The notes beneath the pieces were generated by a model. The model made no database searches. It was given only the letters and a program-made list of their open reading frames with translations, and was not told where the DNA came from. From Oscillospiraceae bacterium (GTDB lineage Bacteria > Bacillota > Clostridia > Oscillospirales > Oscillospiraceae), in the NCBI GenBank assembly GCA_020025615.1, contig JAHHRT010000008.1, forward strand, positions 1-33,173: a DNA stretch of 33,173 nt, in the 5' to 3' direction. Both the position numbers and the translations under genes were made by a program. Of the stretch, positions 30,133 to 33,173 are shown piece by piece (within the stretch, counting starts at the first letter, position 1; every line of letters starts with the position of its first letter).

Positions 30133-32295
30133 ATGAATACTAAGAACACTGGACGCGTAACCATTCCTACCGACCTGGACGTGGTCCCCGAAACTCTGGA
30201 GATCATGAAGCGCTGGGGTGCAGATGCCATTCGTGACTGCGACGGCACCGACTTCCCCGAAGAACTGACCCATCAGAACGCAAAGATCTACTCCACCTAC
30301 TACACCACCCGTAAGGACAATGCCTGGGCTAAGGCAAACCCCGACGAGGTGCAGCAGTGCTACATCATGACCGGCTTCCATACCGCTTCCGAGGGCGCCC
30401 TGGAGATCAAGCTCATGAAGGGCATCTCTCCCGAGCTGATGCAGGTCAACACCCGTGACGACATTAAGCGTTGGTGGGAAGTCATGGACCGTACCATCGG
30501 TGAGCCCATCGCTGCCGATGCCTGGCACTATGACGAGGAGAGCGGCTGTGTCGTGATCCCCAACCCCGCACCCTACCACGAGTACACCGTGGCCTTCCTG
30601 GCATACCTCATCTGGGACCCCGTGCACATGTACAATGCTGTCACCAACAACTGGCAGAACTTTGAGCACCAGATCACCTTCGACGTTCGCCAGCCCAAGA
30701 CCCACAAGTTCACCATGGAGCGTCTGCGTAAGTTCATCGCTGACCATCCCTATGTCAACGTCATCCGCTACACCACCTTCTTCCATCAGTTCACCCTGAT
30801 GTTCGACGAGCTGAAGCGTGAGAAGTTCGTTGACTGGTATGGCTATTCCGCTTCTGTCTCCCCCTACATCCTGGAGCAGTTCGAGAAGGAAGTCGGCTAC
30901 AAGTTCCGTCCTGAGTACATCGTGGACCAGGGCTACTACAACAACCAGTACCGTGTGCCCAGCAAGGAGTTCAAGGACTTCCAGGCTTTCCAGAGACGGG
31001 AAGTTGCCAAGCTGGCTAAGGAAATGGTTGATATCACCCACGAGCTGGGCAAGGAAGCCATGATGTTCCTGGGCGACCACTGGATCGGCACTGAGCCCTT
31101 CATGGACGAGTGGAAGTCCATCGGCATCGATGCAGTTGTCGGCTCCGTTGGCAACGGTTCCACCCTGCGTCTGATCTCCGATATTCCCGGTGTCAAGTAC
31201 ACCGAGGGCCGTTTCCTGCCTTACTTCTTCCCCGATACCTTCCACGAGGGCGGCGACCCTGTGAAGGAAGCCAAGGAGAACTGGGTTACTGCCCGCCGTG
31301 CTATCCTGCGTAAGCCCATCGATCGGATCGGCTACGGCGGATACCTGAAGCTGGCGATTCAGTTCCCTGAGTTCATCGACTACATCGAGTCTGTCTGCAA
31401 CGAGTTCCGTGAGCTGTACGAGAACATCAAGGGCACCACTCCCTACTGCGTGAAGACCGTTGCTGTCCTCAACTGCTGGGGCAAGATGCGTGCATGGGGC
31501 TGCCACATGGTTCACCATGCTCTGTACCAGAAGCAGAACTACTCCTACGCAGGTGTCATCGAGGCCCTGTCCGGCGCTCCCTTCGATGTTCGTTTCATCT
31601 CCTTTGACGACATCCGCAACGACGCTTCCATCCTGAACGATGTTGATGTCATCCTGAACATCGGTGACGGCGATACCGCTCATACCGGCGGCGCTGAGTG
31701 GGAGGACCCCATCATCTCCTCCGCAATCCGCGGCTTTGTCCATCGCGGCGGCGGCTTCATCGGTGTTGGCGAGCCCACCGGCCACCAGTACCAGGGCCAC
31801 TACCTGCAGCTGGCTAACGTTCTGGGCGTGGAGAAGGAAACCGGCTTCACCCTGAACTACGACAAGTACAACTGGACCCAGCAGAACGGTCACTTCATCC
31901 TGCAGGATGTGAAGGGTGATGTGGACTTCGGCGAGGGCATGAAGAGCATCTACGCTCTGCCTGACACCCAGGTCCTGGTTCAGAAGGACAAGGAAGTTCA
32001 GATGGCTGTGAACAGCTTCGGCGATGGCCGCAGCGTTTACATCTCCGGCCTGCCCTACTCCTTCGAGAACAGCCGTGTTCTGTACCGTGCCATCCTGTGG
32101 GCTGCTCACGGCGAGGATACCCTCAACAAGTGGTTCTCCACCAACTACAACGTGGAAGTCCATGCCTTCGTGAAGAACGGCAAGTACTGTGTTGTCAACA
32201 ACACCTACGAGCCCCAGAGCACCACTGTCTACACTGACAATGGCTCCTTCAGCCTGGATCTGGATTCCAACGAGATCAAGTGGTACGAGATCTAA
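30133..32295 (+). CDS. lnpA: GH112 1,3-beta-galactosyl-N-acetylhexosamine phosphorylase (GNB/LNB phosphorylase)
   Basis: A 720-residue cytoplasmic enzyme that cleaves Gal-beta-1,3-GlcNAc or Gal-beta-1,3-GalNAc with phosphate to give galactose-1-phosphate and the free HexNAc. Length and sequence match GH112 throughout. N-terminal strands open GRVTIPTDLDVVPETLEIMKRWGADAIRDCDGTDFPEEL. The catalytic-acid segment is MMFLGDHWIGTEPF (Asp315, equivalent in place to Asp313 of the Bifidobacterium enzyme). A glutamine-amidotransferase-like domain (VDVILNIGDGDTAHTGGAEWED...) and a small beta domain follow to the end. ATG 30133 has GGAG 8 nt upstream. It is last in the importer operon. GNB and LNB preference, or activity on galactosyl-rhamnose, cannot be told apart here; the NahK-like gene favours HexNAc. 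Confidence 0.9.
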   Translation: MNTKNTGRVTIPTDLDVVPETLEIMKRWGADAIRDCDGTDFPEELTHQNAKIYSTYYTTRKDNAWAKANPDEVQQCYIMTGFHTASEGALEIKLMKGISPELMQVNTRDDIKRWWEVMDRTIGEPIAADAWHYDEESGCVVIPNPAPYHEYTVAFLAYLIWDPVHMYNAVTNNWQNFEHQITFDVRQPKTHKFTMERLRKFIADHPYVNVIRYTTFFHQFTLMFDELKREKFVDWYGYSASVSPYILEQFEKEVGYKFRPEYIVDQGYYNNQYRVPSKEFKDFQAFQRREVAKLAKEMVDITHELGKEAMMFLGDHWIGTEPFMDEWKSIGIDAVVGSVGNGSTLRLISDIPGVKYTEGRFLPYFFPDTFHEGGDPVKEAKENWVTARRAILRKPIDRIGYGGYLKLAIQFPEFIDYIESVCNEFRELYENIKGTTPYCVKTVAVLNCWGKMRAWGCHMVHHALYQKQNYSYAGVIEALSGAPFDVRFISFDDIRNDASILNDVDVILNIGDGDTAHTGGAEWEDPIISSAIRGFVHRGGGFIGVGEPTGHQYQGHYLQLANVLGVEKETGFTLNYDKYNWTQQNGHFILQDVKGDVDFGEGMKSIYALPDTQVLVQKDKEVQMAVNSFGDGRSVYISGLPYSFENSRVLYRAILWAAHGEDTLNKWFSTNYNVEVHAFVKNGKYCVVNNTYEPQSTTVYTDNGSFSLDLDSNEIKWYEI

Positions 32296-32305
32296 TTTCA
32301 TAAGC

Positions 32306-32338
32306 CTGAGGCGGTGCCGTTTTGCGGCACCGCCTCAG
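32306..32338 (+). terminator. Strong hairpin after the GH112 gene
   Basis: CTGAGGCGGTGCCG (32306-32319) pairs perfectly over 14 bp with CGGCACCGCCTCAG (32325-32338), loop TTTTG. No T run follows directly; GACTGTTCAG/CTGAACAGTC (32370-32379/32393-32402) forms another hairpin downstream. The remaining spacer (32403-32496) shows only a 12-bp palindrome GGAGATATCTCC (32467-32478). Confidence 0.65.
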
Positions 32339-32496
32339 CGTGTCGAAAAAGCCTTTTTTCCGCTGAGGCGACTGTTCAGAACTTATAGAGTCCTGAACAG
32401 TCGATTGATTGAACGCGAAAGACACCCCTGATGGGTTTCTTTCACACTATCTTCCTTTCCGTCCACGGAGATATCTCCACTTTTTTGACAGTTTCA

Positions 32497-32527
32497 GGCG
32501 GTGCCGCAAAAACGGCACCGCCTTTTT
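32497..32527 (+). terminator. Second terminator with the same arms as the first
   Basis: GGCGGTGCCG (32497-32506) / CGGCACCGCC (32513-32522), loop CAAAAA, then TTTTT. This is a textbook intrinsic terminator; its core arm sequence repeats that of the hairpin at 32306-32338. Confidence 0.88.
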
Positions 32528-32536
32528 ATATGCTGC

Positions 32537-32565
32537 TTGCAAGTTGGAGAAGATGGTGCTATGAT
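32537..32565 (+). promoter_or_regulatory. Promoter of the methyltransferase gene
   Basis: -35 TTGCAA (32537-32542), 17-bp spacer, -10 TATGAT (32560-32565). Confidence 0.75.
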
Positions 32566-32610
32566 ACTCACAGAATTTCCTGAACCAGGAAGAAATGAGA
32601 GGAAATGCGT

Positions 32611-33173
32611 ATGTTAAATCAGCAGGAATTTGACCTTTGGGCAGACGGCTATGACCGGTCTGTCCGCCTTTCGGAGGAGAGTGACAGCTATCCCTTTGCG
32701 GGATATCAGAAGGTCCTCAACACCATCTACCAGCGTGTCCGGGCCGGAGAGGGAAAGTCGGTTCTGGATTTGGGATTTGGAACGGCAGTTCTCACCAAGC
32801 GGCTGTATGACGACGGCATTGCCATTACCGGTGTGGATTTCTCCCGTGAGATGATTGCCATTGCGCAGGAGAAAATGCCCCATGCCCGGCTGTTTCAGCA
32901 GGACTTGACCCAGGGTCTGCCCTCGGAACTGGCAGGGGAGCGGTTCGATTTCATTGTCTGCACCTACGCCATTCATCACCTCACCCAGGAGCAGAAGGTG
33001 GCCTTTCTCCGCCTTCTCCGTTCCCATCTGAACCCCGGCGGAGAAATCCTTTTGGGAGATGTGGCATTTGAGACCGAAGCAGAACAGGCGGCCTGCCGCA
33101 AGGCCTGCGGCGAGCAGTGGGACGAGGATGAATTGTATTTGGTTATGGAAACCCTTGCGCCCCAGGTTCCCGG
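32611..33173 (+). CDS. Class I SAM-dependent methyltransferase, N-terminal part
   Basis: The frame is open from ATG 32611 to the right edge of the window, giving 187 residues of an incomplete protein. Motif I is VLDLGFGTAVLTKRL (about residue 53), followed by the acidic end of strand two in ITGVDFSREMIAIAQEKM. FDFIVCTYAIHHLTQEQKVAFL is motif post-I/IV, typical of small-molecule UbiE/Methyltransf_11-type enzymes. It has its own promoter after the duplicated terminator, so it is not part of the glycan operon. Substrate unknown. The opening MLNQQEFDLWADGYDRSV fits a free-standing cytoplasmic enzyme. Confidence 0.85.
   Translation, partial: MLNQQEFDLWADGYDRSVRLSEESDSYPFAGYQKVLNTIYQRVRAGEGKSVLDLGFGTAVLTKRLYDDGIAITGVDFSREMIAIAQEKMPHARLFQQDLTQGLPSELAGERFDFIVCTYAIHHLTQEQKVAFLRLLRSHLNPGGEILLGDVAFETEAEQAACRKACGEQWDEDELYLVMETLAPQVP

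Noticed and set aside
28891..32301. Open minus-strand frame of about 1,136 codons opposite the GH112 and permease genes
   Set aside because: It lies antisense to clearly recognisable genes, has low-complexity Val/Leu/Gly/Asp-rich composition and no domain. Biased codon use on the plus strand removes minus-strand stops and explains it.
1..33173. CRISPR array, insertion sequence, prophage or integrase
   Set aside because: No regularly spaced direct repeats, transposase, integrase or phage structural genes were seen; the genes read as ordinary core and accessory metabolism.

Overview
The window looks like the chromosome of a strictly anaerobic gut Firmicute, probably a Clostridia of the Oscillospiraceae/Ruminococcaceae type. 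That placement is inference. It rests on fairly GC-rich DNA (judged by eye), lipoproteins with Ala/Pro/Thr/Glu linkers after the lipobox, an oxygen-sensitive class III ribonucleotide reductase, a CIRCE heat-shock operator, an NrdR-box pair, cobalamin and guanine riboswitches, and a mucin/milk-glycan phosphorylase locus. I saw no rRNA, tRNA, CRISPR array, insertion sequence or phage gene.

Layout. 1-3326: end of a glycerol facilitator gene, then an anaerobic glycerol-3-phosphate dehydrogenase-type operon (GlpA-like flavoprotein, NAD/FAD oxidoreductase, four-cysteine DUF1667 protein) with a terminator. 3364-4773: a structured intergenic element, a promoter and threonine ammonia-lyase. 4787-11467: a cobalamin-riboswitch operon encoding a surface lipoprotein with two complete CbiK-type chelatase domains, two small paralogous lipoproteins, and a BtuF/BtuC/BtuD-like importer whose ATPase carries an extra C-terminal domain. 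11586-15176: NrdR boxes, nrdG, nrdD (with a fused redoxin domain) and a 103-residue orphan. 15270-18158: a second copy of the structured element, then CIRCE-controlled clpB. 18357-23813: a guanine riboswitch and a BMP-family nucleoside ABC importer. 23911-32338: a lacto-N-biose/galacto-N-biose type locus with a NahK-like kinase, a convergent AraC regulator, a sugar ABC importer, a small membrane protein and a GH112 phosphorylase. 32497-33173: a terminator and the start of a SAM methyltransferase gene that leaves the window.

How the genes work together. The riboswitch operon would make tetrapyrrole/corrinoid capture at the cell surface respond to intracellular B12. The chelatase domains probably act outside the membrane and the ABC transporter brings the product or ligand in. 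In the glycan locus the ABC system imports a Gal-beta-1,3-HexNAc disaccharide, GH112 phosphorolyses it to Gal-1-P plus HexNAc, and the NahK-like kinase phosphorylates the HexNAc at C1. The guanine riboswitch ties nucleoside uptake to purine status. Three control layers (CIRCE, NrdR, AraC) can be read directly as sequence motifs.

The best candidates for something under-described are the membrane-anchored double CbiK protein with its lipoprotein partners, and a two-copy intergenic hairpin element with a conserved 7-nt loop and compensatory stem changes upstream of two unrelated genes.
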